A stretch of 64,000 bases of DNA from VRUE01 sp963780815 (GTDB lineage Bacteria; Actinomycetota; Thermoleophilia; Solirubrobacterales; 70-9). Under the pieces are notes generated by a model. It ran no database searches and had not been told where the DNA came from. It worked only from the letters and a program-made list of their open reading frames with translations. The position numbers and the translations under genes were made by a program. Where the stretch lies: the NCBI GenBank assembly GCA_963780815.1, contig CAWADG010000011.1, forward strand, positions 62,001-126,000. The letters are read 5' to 3'. Shown here one piece after another: positions 14,634-24,600 of the stretch (position 1 is its first letter; each line of letters opens with the position of its first letter).

Positions 14634-16145
14634 ATGGCGGTGCGAATTGAGCAGACGGTGGCCCGAGCGGTCAGCTCCGCCACCGATGTCGGCGACGCCT
14701 ACACCCGGGCGCTGGAGGCGATCGGCACCGACCTCGACTGGAACCTCGCTGCCGCCTGGGAGCCGAGGGCCGGCGGCGAGACGCTCGGCTGCACCGCGCT
14801 CTGGTTGCGCAATGGCGACGCGGACGAATTCGCCGCTGTGACCCGGTCGACCACCTTCGCCCCCGGCGAGGGCCTTCCGGGTGCGGTGTGGGAGTCGGGC
14901 CAGGCGGTCTGGATCGCCGATGCCGCGAGCGACGCCAGCCTGCCCCGGCGAGAGGCCGCGAGGGCGGCCGGGTTGCACGCCGCGGTCGGCTTCCCGGTTC
15001 GCAGCGAGCGCGGCGTCGTCGGCGTTATCGAGGGCTTCGCCGACCGCCAGCTCGAGCCCGATCAGGAGCTGCTCAGCACGCTCGAGGTCGTCGGCGCCCA
15101 GCTCGGCCAGTTGATCGAGCGCCGGCGCGCGGAGGAGAGCGGCGTCGCCGTCGAGCGCCGCCACCGCGCCACGCTCGAGGCGGCGATCGACTGCGTGATC
15201 ACGATGGACCACAGCGGCAACGTGCTCGAGTTCAATCCCGCCGCCGAGCGGACCTTCGGCTACGCCAGCGAGGAGGCGGTGGGGAAGGAGATGGCGGCGC
15301 TGATCGTCCCCGAGGAGCTCCGCGATCGCCACCGCCGCGGGCTGCGCCGTTACCTCGAGACGAGCGAGCCGGTCCTGCTCGACCGGCGGATCGAGATCGA
15401 GGCGATGCATCGCGACGGCACCCGCTTCCCGGTCGAGCTGACGATCACCCGGATCGATGTCCCCGGCGCCGCGGTCTTCACCGGGCATCTCCGCGACATC
15501 ACCGACCGCCTCGAGGCCGAACGCGAGCTGCGCGAATCCCGGGCCCGCCTTGTCGAGGCCGCGGACGAGGCCCGGCGGCGGATCGAGCGCGACCTCCACG
15601 ACGGGGCCCAGCAGCAGCTGATCAGCGTCGCGATCACCCTCGAGACCGCGGCCCGCCAGATCGAGGAGAGCCCGGGCGAGGCCCGCGGGCTGCTCGAGGA
15701 GGCCTCTGCCGAATTGCGCCAGGCGACGGTCGAGCTGCGCGAGCTGGCGCGGGGCATCCACCCCGCGGTGCTGACCGAGGGCGGCCTCGACCCGGCGCTG
15801 CGCGGCCTCGCCAGCCGCAGCAAGGTGGCGGCGACGATCGCCGCCGTCCCCGAGCGCCGCTACCCGATGCCGGTCGAGGCGGCCGCCTACTTCGTCGTCG
15901 CCGAGGGCCTGACGAACGTCGCCCGGCACGCGGAGGGAGCGAGCCGGGTCGAGGTGGCGGTCTCCGAGGGAGACGGCGCGCTGGTGGTCGAGGTCGGCGA
16001 CGACGGCGCCGGCGGCGCCTCGCTCGACGGCAGTGGCCTGCGCGGGCTCTCCGACCGCGTCGCCGCCCTCGGCGGCGAGCTCGAGGTGACGAGCCCGCCC
16101 GGCGGCGGCACCAGGCTGAGGGCGGTGATCCCATCAGAGTCGTGA
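14634..16145 (+). CDS. GAF-PAS sensor histidine kinase (HisKA_3/HATPase)
   Basis: This soluble 503-residue kinase has an N-terminal GAF domain (about 15-160), a PAS domain (about 175-300, with FGYASEEAVGKE and DITDRLEAE) and a HisKA_3 helix with His near 322 (RRIERDLHDGAQQQL). A HATPase domain closes it (GLTNVARHAEGA, VGDDGAGGA, LRGLSDRVAALGG). No transmembrane helix is seen, so it reads a cytoplasmic signal. It lies between a receiver-only regulator and a LuxR-type regulator that it overlaps by 4 nt, giving a branched phosphorelay layout. Confidence 0.9.
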   Translation: MAVRIEQTVARAVSSATDVGDAYTRALEAIGTDLDWNLAAAWEPRAGGETLGCTALWLRNGDADEFAAVTRSTTFAPGEGLPGAVWESGQAVWIADAASDASLPRREAARAAGLHAAVGFPVRSERGVVGVIEGFADRQLEPDQELLSTLEVVGAQLGQLIERRRAEESGVAVERRHRATLEAAIDCVITMDHSGNVLEFNPAAERTFGYASEEAVGKEMAALIVPEELRDRHRRGLRRYLETSEPVLLDRRIEIEAMHRDGTRFPVELTITRIDVPGAAVFTGHLRDITDRLEAERELRESRARLVEAADEARRRIERDLHDGAQQQLISVAITLETAARQIEESPGEARGLLEEASAELRQATVELRELARGIHPAVLTEGGLDPALRGLASRSKVAATIAAVPERRYPMPVEAAAYFVVAEGLTNVARHAEGASRVEVAVSEGDGALVVEVGDDGAGGASLDGSGLRGLSDRVAALGGELEVTSPPGGGTRLRAVIPSES

Positions 16146-16777
16146 TCGGGGAGGACTCGGTCCTGCTGCGGGAGGGGATCGCCCGGCTGCTGGACGAGGC
16201 CGGGATCGAGGTCGTCGGCCAGGCGGCCGACGCCGAGGACCTGATGCGCAAGGTGCGCGCTCACAAGCCCGACGTCGCCATCGTCGACATCCGGATGCCG
16301 CCCGACAACACCGACGACGGCCTGCGCGCGGCGGCGGCGATCCGCGAAGAGCTGCCCGAGACCGGGATCCTGGTCCTCTCCCAGTACGTCGAGGAGCACT
16401 ACGCGGTCGACCTCCTTGACGCCGGCAGCGAGGGCGTCGGTTACCTGCTCAAGGACAGGGTCGCCGAGGTCGACCGGTTCATCGACGCTGTGCGGCGGGT
16501 GGATGACGGCGGCTCGGTCCTCGACCCCGAGGTCGTCGCCCAGATGCTCGGCCGCCGCCGCGAGGGCGGCCCGCTCGACACCCTCACCGATCGCGAGCGC
16601 GAGGTCCTGAAGGCGATGGCCGAAGGGCAGACGAACAGGGCGATCTCCGAGGAGCTGTTCGTCAGCGAACGGGCGGTCGAGCGCCACGTCACCTCGATCT
16701 TCCAGAAGCTCGATCTCTCAGGCGAGGACGGTGGCCATCGCCGGGTCCTCGCGGTGCTCGCCTACCTGCGCGAGTAG
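16142..16777 (+). CDS. LuxR/NarL-family response regulator
   Basis: The GTG at 16142 overlaps the kinase stop (GTGA) and gives 211 residues; no in-frame ATG exists nearby, and the protein would lack only about two residues of the usual N-terminus. Receiver features are E4-D5, D49 (VAIVDIRMPP) and Lys in YLLKDR; the output domain is a LuxR helix-turn-helix (LTDREREVLKAMAEG...ERAVERHV). It is the transcriptional output of the preceding kinase. Its last 60 bp overlap the convergent gene on the other strand. Confidence 0.88.
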   Translation: MIGEDSVLLREGIARLLDEAGIEVVGQAADAEDLMRKVRAHKPDVAIVDIRMPPDNTDDGLRAAAAIREELPETGILVLSQYVEEHYAVDLLDAGSEGVGYLLKDRVAEVDRFIDAVRRVDDGGSVLDPEVVAQMLGRRREGGPLDTLTDREREVLKAMAEGQTNRAISEELFVSERAVERHVTSIFQKLDLSGEDGGHRRVLAVLAYLRE

Positions 16778-18112
16778 TCCGCCGGCCCGGGCCCGGAACC
16801 CGTCGAGCCCGGCGGCGGTGTGGAGGAGGTTGCCCGCGATCGGCTTCCAGATCGCGACGGCCGCGCCGTCGGTCTCGATCCGGTAGGGCTCCGGGAGCTC
16901 GAGCTCCGCCACCCGATCGGCATCGCCGGGCTCGGCCAGGTCGGCGACGAGCGCCAGCGCCGCGAGCGGATGGTCGGAGGAGAAGGCGATCTCGACGCCG
17001 CGGCTGCGGAGCTCGGCCGCGTCGCCCAGCATCACCAGATAGCCGTCGAGATCGGTCCCCGGGACCGGCCCGGAGAGGACGTGTCCGGCGAAGCCGGGCA
17101 GCGGCAGCGTCCGGTGGCGGGAGTGGAACTCCCAGCGGTCGCACGGCCGCAGCGATCGCGACTCTGCGTAGCCGGCTACGAACGCCTCGAGGCCGAGGCG
17201 GCTGACCGAGACGTTGCCCCACCTGTAGCGGGAGGCGGCGAGGAGGCGGCCGATGCCGAAGCCGTTGGGGGCGCCGACCAGCGCCCCGACGGGGGCCAGG
17301 AGCGGGTCGTAGAAGAGGGCGGCCGCGGTGGCGCCGACGACCGCCATCAGCGCCGCCCCAACCAGCGCGCTGAGGATGACGGTCGGCCGCCAGTGGGCGG
17401 CGCGGCGGTACGCGGTCATCGCCTCGGCGACGCTCGCCGGCGGACGGTCGAAGCTCGCCTTCGCCATCGCCGCCTCAATCTCGCGCCGCTTCTCGGATTC
17501 GTCGAAGCGGGCGGTGCCCTCGCCCTCCTCGAGCGCCTCGGCGCGGATCCGCCGCGTGACCTCGGCCGCGAGCGCGCAGAGGCGGTCGAGGTCCTCGGCC
17601 GCGTCGAGGTTCCCGGGGAGGGCGACGACCAGGTGGCGCTCGTTGAGCTCGAAGGAGAAGCCGGCGGGGACGTCGTGGGCGAGCCAGGCGATCAGCGACG
17701 GCGAGAACAGCTCGCGGACGTAGATCGGGTCCTGGCCTCTCAGCGTGAGGAGTCGGTAGCGGCGGTTGAAGACGGTGCTCTCGAGCACCGTCCCGTGCCA
17801 GCGCTCGGCGGGCAGCTGGGCCGGGAGGCCGCTTCCGAGCTGGCCGCGGTCGCGGCAGACGAGGGCCGGGGCGAAGGCCGCCCCCTCGGGGACGGCCGTC
17901 ACGACCACGGTCGACTCGCGGCGGCGGGCGCCGTCGGCGAACGTGTGGTGGCAGAGGGTGCCGTCGAGGCCGTCCTCGAGCCTGCCGTGTACGAGCGGGG
18001 AGACTGAGCCGCGGCTGCCCTGGATCAGCGCCGGCGTCAGCTCACGAAGGCTCCTCTCGGGGGACACCTCGAGCCCCCTGGCCGCCGCCCACTCCTCGAT
18101 CGACCCGGTCAT
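16718..18112 (-). CDS. Hypothetical membrane-anchored protein, 464 residues
   Basis: A soluble N-terminal half is followed by a hydrophobic double segment (about residues 243-285, TVILSALVGAALMAVVGATA then LLAPVGALVGAPNGFGIG). A C-terminal region repeats the style of the N-terminal half (HLVVALPGNLD versus GYLVMLGDAAEL). I recognise no family. It overlaps the 3' end of the LuxR regulator gene by 60 bp and is preceded, with a 4-nt overlap, by another unknown gene, so the two form a leftward operon. Confidence 0.75.
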   Translation of the reverse strand: MTGSIEEWAAARGLEVSPERSLRELTPALIQGSRGSVSPLVHGRLEDGLDGTLCHHTFADGARRRESTVVVTAVPEGAAFAPALVCRDRGQLGSGLPAQLPAERWHGTVLESTVFNRRYRLLTLRGQDPIYVRELFSPSLIAWLAHDVPAGFSFELNERHLVVALPGNLDAAEDLDRLCALAAEVTRRIRAEALEEGEGTARFDESEKRREIEAAMAKASFDRPPASVAEAMTAYRRAAHWRPTVILSALVGAALMAVVGATAAALFYDPLLAPVGALVGAPNGFGIGRLLAASRYRWGNVSVSRLGLEAFVAGYAESRSLRPCDRWEFHSRHRTLPLPGFAGHVLSGPVPGTDLDGYLVMLGDAAELRSRGVEIAFSSDHPLAALALVADLAEPGDADRVAELELPEPYRIETDGAAVAIWKPIAGNLLHTAAGLDGFRARAGGLLAQVGEHREDPAMATVLA

Positions 18113-18567
18113 CGCGAGAGCTGTTCGATCAGCTCGTCGGTCTCACGGTCGCCGCGGACGTTGAGCCTGATGATCGGGATCCGCTCGCCGCCGACGACGA
18201 GGGTTCCGCCGTCGGGCATCAGCACGTCGGGGGAGCCCTCGATCCAGACCTGATCGCGGGGCCAGGACCCCTGCTCCTCGCCGCGGACGATCACCCCGTA
18301 TTCGTCGCCGAACTCGTCGCCGACGCCGACTCCCTTGAAGGCGACGACGCGGCTCGGCGTCACCGCCAGCACGAACTGCTTCGGGAGCGCCTTGAACCCG
18401 CGCGGCCGCAGCAGGCTGATCATCGCCGTGCCGGTGATCATCGAGGCGACCGAGAGCTCCTTGCCCTGTCGCAGCTCGCCGGCCGCGAGCACCTCCTCGC
18501 CGGTCTTCTCTTCGATCTGGGCCCTCATCGCGTCCGGCCCGTGAACCACATCCGCAAGCAATCCCAT
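18109..18567 (-). CDS. Hypothetical cytoplasmic protein, 152 residues
   Basis: The product opens MGLLADVVHGPDAM and contains a beta-rich core (KQFVLAVTPSRVVAFKGVG, VWIEGSPDVLMPDGGTLVVG) that resembles PH-like or bacterial bPH domains, without a firm match. It shares an operon with the 464-residue membrane protein (4-nt overlap). Confidence 0.65.
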   Translation of the reverse strand: MGLLADVVHGPDAMRAQIEEKTGEEVLAAGELRQGKELSVASMITGTAMISLLRPRGFKALPKQFVLAVTPSRVVAFKGVGVGDEFGDEYGVIVRGEEQGSWPRDQVWIEGSPDVLMPDGGTLVVGGERIPIIRLNVRGDRETDELIEQLSR

Positions 18568-18666
18568 CGTCTTCCTCCGGTGTCGGGGCTTCTCGATCTT
18601 GCGTCGAGAACGCTCTCAGCCGGGGGCAATGCGATCCATGGAGCGGGCCGCCAACCGGCGGTTCGG

Positions 18667-19575
18667 TTATCCGCCAGCCGGCCCGGCGTGGGCGAGGGCG
18701 GCGTCGAGGGCGTCGGCGATCGCCTCCGGGGCCTCGATCTGCGGGTAGTGGCCGACGTCGGGCAGCTCGATCGTCGGGACGCCCGGGCGCAGCTCCTGCA
18801 GACCGCGCAGCACCTCGGTGCGGGCGACGGGGTCGCGCAGCCCCCAGGCGAGGGTCAGCGGCCCCGGCCAGTCGCGGATCGCCCCGTGCCAGCGCTCCGT
18901 GAACCGTTCGCGCTCGGCCATGTAGTTGATCGTGCGATGGGCGATCCGGGTGCCGCCGTCGTGGGAGATCAGCGACCACTGGTCGGCTGCCTCCTCGGCG
19001 CTCAGCGGGTGGTCGGGGGAGAAGATGCGCGCGAACTGGGCCGTGAACGTCCGCTCCGAGGTGAGCCGCGCGAAGACCGCCCCGAGCCTGCTGCGCAGCA
19101 GTTTCTGGCCGAAGGTCGGCCGCGCCAGGTGGAGGAGCATGCTGCCGTTGAAGAGCATCGCCCCGGCGAGGTCGAGCTCGAGGTCACCGGCCAGGTCGCG
19201 AGCCATCAGCTCGGTCGCGACCGAGGTCCCCATGTCGTGGGCGACGATGAAGACCGGCGGCGACCCCGCCCGGCGCACCAGCTCCTCGGCGGCGTCGGCC
19301 TGCCAGGCGAGGGTGTAGACGTGATCGGCCGGCTTCTCGGAGAGGCCGAACCCGAGGAAGTCGAAGGCGATGCTCGCCTCCTCGCCGTCGCGCGCCTCGA
19401 ACAGCGGCCGCCAGTCGTAGGAGCTCGACGGGAAGCCGTGGAGGTAGAGGAGAAGAGGCGATTCCGAGCCGCCGCGGCGGCGGACGAAGAGCCGGCGGCC
19501 GAGCACCTCCTCGGTCGCCCCCTCGCGCCACCAGCGCTCGACCCGCCCGGTCAGCTTTGCGAGCCCCGGCTCCAT
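18667..19575 (-). CDS. Alpha/beta hydrolase with Asp nucleophile (epoxide hydrolase/dehalogenase-like)
   Basis: I start at the ATG at 19573-19575 (302 residues); the frame stays open upstream but would invade the divergent gene. The oxyanion motif HGFPSSSYDW and the nucleophile elbow VAHDMGTS place an Asp (residue 114) where lipases have Ser, as in epoxide hydrolases and haloalkane dehalogenases. The catalytic His is in DVGHYPQIEAPE. The substrate is unknown. It shares a roughly 40-bp divergent promoter region with the AAA/GNAT-like regulator gene, which may control it. Confidence 0.85.
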   Translation of the reverse strand: MEPGLAKLTGRVERWWREGATEEVLGRRLFVRRRGGSESPLLLYLHGFPSSSYDWRPLFEARDGEEASIAFDFLGFGLSEKPADHVYTLAWQADAAEELVRRAGSPPVFIVAHDMGTSVATELMARDLAGDLELDLAGAMLFNGSMLLHLARPTFGQKLLRSRLGAVFARLTSERTFTAQFARIFSPDHPLSAEEAADQWSLISHDGGTRIAHRTINYMAERERFTERWHGAIRDWPGPLTLAWGLRDPVARTEVLRGLQELRPGVPTIELPDVGHYPQIEAPEAIADALDAALAHAGPAGG

Positions 19576-19614
19576 TGCCCGCCAGCCTAGCCTTCCGTAC
19601 AGTCTGCGGAAGCC

Positions 19615-21543
19615 GTGCAGGAGACCCTGGCGACACAGATGGCCTCGCGCGACGCGGCCCGTTTCGTGGGCCGCGGCGAGGAGCTGGCCCGCCTGGAGAG
19701 CCTGCTCGAGGAGACCTCTCCAATGAGCGTCTTCCTCCTCCACGGCCCAGCCGGGGTCGGCAAGAGCGCCCTGCTGCGGGAGCTCGCCCGCCATGGCGAG
19801 GCCCGGGGCATGGAGGCGATCACGGTCGAGGCCCGCGACCTGGCGCCGCTGGCCGAGGCCCTCGACGAGGCGATCGCGCCCGCGCTGCGGTCAACCCGCC
19901 CGCTGTTGATGCTCGACTCCTGGGAGCGGCTCTCGGCTCTCGACGCCCACCTCCGCCAGAACCTGCTGCCGCGCCTGCCGTCCTCGGCGCGGGTCGTGAT
20001 CGCCTCGCGCCGCGCGCCCGGGCCCGGCTGGTTCACCGGCGGCTGGGAGAACCTGGTCGCCGAGCTCGACCTCGGGCCACTCGCCCGGTCCGACGCCGAG
20101 GCCCTGCTCGCCGCTCGCGGCCTCGACGACCCCGCCCTGCGATCGCAGACGATGGCCTGGGCGGGGGGATCCCCACTGGCCCTGGTGCTCGCGGTCGACG
20201 CCGGCGGTGTGCCGGCGGAGGCACCTGGTGAGGCGCCCGCGGCGGTGGTCGACGCCCTGCTGCGGCGGCTGCTCGACGCCCAGCCCGAGGGCGATGCGCG
20301 ACGGGCGCTCGCGGTCGCAGCGCTGGCGCGGGTTACGAGCCCGTCGCTGCTCGCCGAGGTCCTGCCGGATTGCGACGCCGAGCGCGCCTTCTCCTGGCTG
20401 AGCGCCCAGCCGAGCGCCGAGCCGCTCGGGGACGGCGTCACCCTCCACGACCTCGTCGGCCGGGCGGTGCGGGCCGACCTCCGCCGCCGCTCGCCGGAGA
20501 TCGAGCGGGACCTGCGCCGCCGCCTCGTCGACGCCCTCTACGCGCGCAGCGCCCGCGAGGGCCTGCTGCGGCTGACCCTCGACCTCCAGCACCTCGTGCA
20601 GGACCCGGCGATACGGTGGGGCTTCTCCTGGGACATGTCGGGGCGCTTCCACATCGATACCCCGCGGGCGGGCGACGCCGATGCGATCGCCACCCGTGGA
20701 GGGGCCGTCGGCCGCTCCTGGCTGGAGGCCGCGCGGCGCTATCTCGAGGAGACGCCGGACCGGGTGACGATCGTCCGCGACCAGGATGGCGAGATCGCCG
20801 GCTACGGCGTCGCCGTCACTCCCGCCAACGCGCCGCCGTTCGCGGCGGAGGACCCCGTCCTCGGACCGCGTCTGGCCCACGCGACCGAGCGGGTGCCGGG
20901 GGCGGCGGCGGTCGTGATCCGGCAGGCGGTCGATCTCACCCGCGAGCGGCCCTCGCCGGTCGTCGGCCTGATCGGGATGGCGGCGGTGACCGGCTCGGGG
21001 CTCGCCAACCCGGCCGCCGCCTACCTCCCGATCGTCCCCGCCGATGCTGCGGCGATGGCGTTCAGCTCGGCCTGCGGCGCGCAGCCGGTCGAGGAGCTGG
21101 CGGTCGAGGAGGCGGGGATTCCGGTCCAGTGCCACGTCCTCGACTACGGCCCCGGCGGCCTCCTCGCCTTCCAGCGCGCCGCCGTCTACCGCGAGCTCGG
21201 CCTGCGGCCGCCGACCCTCGAGGCCGTCCGCGAGGCGCTCCGCAACTACACCTCGCCCGCCCGCCTCGCGGCGAGCGACCTGGCGCCGGCGGCCGGCAGC
21301 CCCGCGGCGCGGGCCGAGGCCGTCCGCGCCCTGATCGACCAGGCGGTCGGCGAGGCGTTCGGGGACTCGCCCGAAGAGCGGCTGATGCGAGCGGTGCTGG
21401 AGCGGGGCTACCTCGAGCCCGCCGCCTCGCAGGAGGAGGCGGCGCGCGAGCTCAACATGAGCCGCACCGCCTACTTCAGGCGGCTCCGCGCCGGGGTCGA
21501 GCGCGTCGCGGAGCGGCTCGGGGCACCCGTCCCGATCGATTAG
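19615..21543 (+). CDS. AAA-type ATPase regulator with GNAT-like domain and C-terminal HTH
   Basis: The start is GTG at 19615 or ATG at 19639. The 642-residue protein has a STAND/AAA ATPase domain (Walker A GPAGVGKSALL, Walker B RPLLMLDSWE, a sensor R in VVIASRRAPG). A middle region after residue 330 looks like an acetyltransferase fold (VTIVRDQDGEIAGYGVAVTP). The C-terminal helix-turn-helix is SQEEAARELNMSRTAYFRRL. Similar multi-domain proteins act as signal-dependent transcription regulators. The divergent hydrolase gene is the obvious candidate target. Confidence 0.78.
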   Translation: MQETLATQMASRDAARFVGRGEELARLESLLEETSPMSVFLLHGPAGVGKSALLRELARHGEARGMEAITVEARDLAPLAEALDEAIAPALRSTRPLLMLDSWERLSALDAHLRQNLLPRLPSSARVVIASRRAPGPGWFTGGWENLVAELDLGPLARSDAEALLAARGLDDPALRSQTMAWAGGSPLALVLAVDAGGVPAEAPGEAPAAVVDALLRRLLDAQPEGDARRALAVAALARVTSPSLLAEVLPDCDAERAFSWLSAQPSAEPLGDGVTLHDLVGRAVRADLRRRSPEIERDLRRRLVDALYARSAREGLLRLTLDLQHLVQDPAIRWGFSWDMSGRFHIDTPRAGDADAIATRGGAVGRSWLEAARRYLEETPDRVTIVRDQDGEIAGYGVAVTPANAPPFAAEDPVLGPRLAHATERVPGAAAVVIRQAVDLTRERPSPVVGLIGMAAVTGSGLANPAAAYLPIVPADAAAMAFSSACGAQPVEELAVEEAGIPVQCHVLDYGPGGLLAFQRAAVYRELGLRPPTLEAVREALRNYTSPARLAASDLAPAAGSPAARAEAVRALIDQAVGEAFGDSPEERLMRAVLERGYLEPAASQEEAARELNMSRTAYFRRLRAGVERVAERLGAPVPID

Positions 21544-21618
21544 GCCAACCGTCCAGGGGGACCGAATCGGGACTCACGCGGTACTGACGGGCGACCGCTC
21601 CCTGCATATCTTCGAGCG

Positions 21619-24600
21619 ATGGCTCGGTCGGCGACGAGGATGGCCTCGGGGACCCTGGTCGCGGCGCTCTTCATGCTCCTCGCCGCGCCGGCCGCGGCGG
21701 CGCCGATCACCGTCGATTTCGAGTCCGGCGCCGCGCCCAACGAACAGGTCACGAGCCAGTACTGCTGCCCCGGTGGCGAAAACAAGGGCCCGACCTTCCT
21801 GAACGCCGGCACCTAGGCCGGGTTCGACCCCGGCAGCCAGCTGCGGCACTCAGCGGCCTCATCTGCGACCCTCCCTTCCTCGACGCGAACGATCAGGCCT
21901 TCTCTGGCACCGGGCGATCAGCCTGATCGGGTGCGCGGTACCGAGAATCGAACCGGCTCCGCGGCGTTTCTTCAAGCTCAACTGGCCGACCGACTCGGTC
22001 GAATTCCAGGTCGGGCTGGCCCCGGAAACACCGTCCTTCTGCGTGAACTTCATCTGCGCCGAAATCTGGACCACGGCTTTCCGCGCCGACCGTTCGATCG
22101 TGATGCAGCAGCAGACCCTGCTGGGGCCCGAACACGAAGTTCAAGGGCGTGCCGTTGATCTCCGGATCCGACGACATCGCCTTCGTCGCGATCGAGCGGG
22201 GCTCGCAAGGCGATTCCGATCAGACTCGGCCACCGGGGTCCAGCTCTCTCCGCTTTCGCCGGGGGCCGGCTACCTCGTCGTCGACGACCTCACCTACGAC
22301 CCGCCATCGTCCCCTCCGGAAAGCAGCTTCCTGCTCGGAGCCTCTCCACCCGTCGCCCGCTTCGCCCCTGGTACCAAATCCCCGCAGATCAAGAATCCCG
22401 GTCACCTGGACCGCCAACCCGAACCCTGAAGCCAGCCCGGTCTCCCTGGAACTCAGCGCGCCGCCCGGGGTCACGGGCACCTTCACGCCGAACCCGACCG
22501 GCAGCGGTGAATCGAAACTCGTCCTCGAAGCGGACAAGTCGGTCGAACCGGGGAAATACACGGTGACCGTCGACGGCTACGTCGACAAGGGCGGCCCCTC
22601 GGAAAAGCATGCGAGCGTCCAGATCCCGATCGAAATCACCGAACCGTTCACTCTCGACCAGCTCGGCAAATACCCGGTCTCGCGCTGCACTCCTGTCGAA
22701 GTGCCGATCCGGATCCCGAAGGACCCGGGGGTCACCGATCCGATCGAAGTCTCCGCCCGGATCGAAGGCACCAAGGCCAAATTCATCGCGACCTCGGCCG
22801 GATCGATAAGCCTAGCCAATCCCCGGCTCGCGACCGCGACCCTGAGCCAGCCCGGCAACGAAGCAAAGATGACGCTGACGGTCGGGATCGAACTCGACGC
22901 CCTCGCCGAAGACGTCCCGATCATCGTCAGCGCCGCGCCCGCCGGCTATGCGTTGCGCGAATCGACGGGGACGATCGCGATCGAACCGATCCGGATCGAC
23001 TCGGTCACCCCGGGGACGGCCGAGGCGCCGCAACTGGGCAAGCCGGGCACCGAGGTGACCCTGAAGGGGGCCGGCTTCTGTCCCGGCGACAAGGTCGCGA
23101 TCGGGCCTGTCGAGGACACGGCCAACCCGGACTCGATCTCGACCCCCGGCAACACGCTCACCTTCCGGGTTCCGCGCGGCGCGGTCAGCGGCGCGCTGCG
23201 GATCCTGCCGCTCAAAGGCGGGCCCCTCCTCGGGCCGCAGCTGCCGGTCTCGACCTTCCGCAACACCCGCGCCTACAGCTGGGAAAACCAGCAGAACTTC
23301 AAAATGCAGTTCACCGGGGAAATGATGGACGAGCTCTACGGTGTCAACGAGACCAACATCAACGTCTTCGGCTGGCTCGTTCGCAAGCCCGAGGCCGGGC
23401 TGCTCGGCGAAGTCACGAACAAGTACATCCACGGTGGCATCTGCTTCGGGATGGCCTTCGGGGTGGCCCAGATGTTCGACTCCCCCAACTGGGTCGACGA
23501 ATTCCCGCACTCCGTCCACTCGGTCTGGGGGCTCGACGGTCCACAGGGCCCCTCGCAGGCCCTGCTGCGTTTCGTGATCGAGCGGTTTTCGCTCCAGTTC
23601 TCGGACGAGGTGATCCCGGTCATCACCGGCCAGGTCATCGGCCAGTCGATCAACGCCCACGACCCCAGCGCCGACATCGGCGAAATCCGTTCGCTGGTGG
23701 GGCCGGGGAAGCCGCCGCTGCTGCTCGGGATCATGGGCGGGGGCGGGTTCGGCGGCCACTCGGTGATCGCCTACGACTGGGAACCGGGGCCGAACGACAC
23801 GACGATCGTCGACGTCTACAACCCGAACAAGCCCTACACGCTCGGCGAGGAGAGCCAGTGGGGCACCCACTCCGCGCGGGAGCTCGAACAGTCGGTGCTG
23901 ATAGTTCGCAATACGGACAGCCACTGGACTTTCCCCGAGCTCAGCTGGGAAGGCGGCGACAACAACCTGATCATCTTCAAGCACGACGACCTGCCGATCC
24001 TCAACGGCAAGAGCCCCCACGTGCCGAATCTCTTCGTCGCCGCAGGGATCGACTTCTTCGGCGCCTTCGGTGACGCCGTGACTCACGTCGCGGACGACTC
24101 CGGTCACGAGCCGGTCGCCCCCGTCGCCGCCTTCACCGGCTCCCCGGCCCCACTGCAGATGCTCGCGACCGACACGCGCAGGGCCGGCAGGATCAAGGCG
24201 ACGGTCCGGCGCGGAAAGGGGGGCGGGTCGATGGACCTGGCGCTGCCCGGCACTCGTGCGAGCCTCGAGGCCAAGGTCGATCCCGGGCAGGTCGACCAGG
24301 TGACCGTCGACGACCACGGCGGCACGATCGGGTACGACCCCGGGAGGACGACGCCGTTCGGTGGGACGCTCGTCTCGGGACGGGGAGGGGCGAGAAGCTC
24401 AGCGGCTGCGAAGGGGTCCGGGAGCGACCGGATGGTCGATTTCCAGACGACGTCCTCGAAGGGCGGCGGGGACACGGTCTCCTTCCTCCACGGCAGCGCG
24501 TTCACGATCGACCACGAAGGCGCGCCCGCAGCGGTCTCCCTCGGCCTCTCCGGGCTTGGCGCCGACGGATTGCCGGTCGAGGTGCGGCTGCCGAAGCTCC

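Noticed and set aside
13331..14683. 450-codon minus-strand frame
   Set aside because: It crosses the tRNA-Phe remnant and lies opposite or out of frame to the repeat protein and the response regulator.
14451..15929. 492-codon minus-strand frame opposite the GAF-PAS kinase
   Set aside because: It is the antisense shadow of a gene with all kinase motifs in order.
14888..16777. 629-codon frame that would fuse a long Arg-rich region to the LuxR regulator
   Set aside because: The first 420 codons are an out-of-frame reading of the kinase gene. The regulator starts at GTG 16142.
22812..24317. 501-codon minus-strand frame opposite the secreted protein
   Set aside because: It has no recognisable motif, while the plus-strand frame shows Ig-like, TIG-like and Cys-His motifs.
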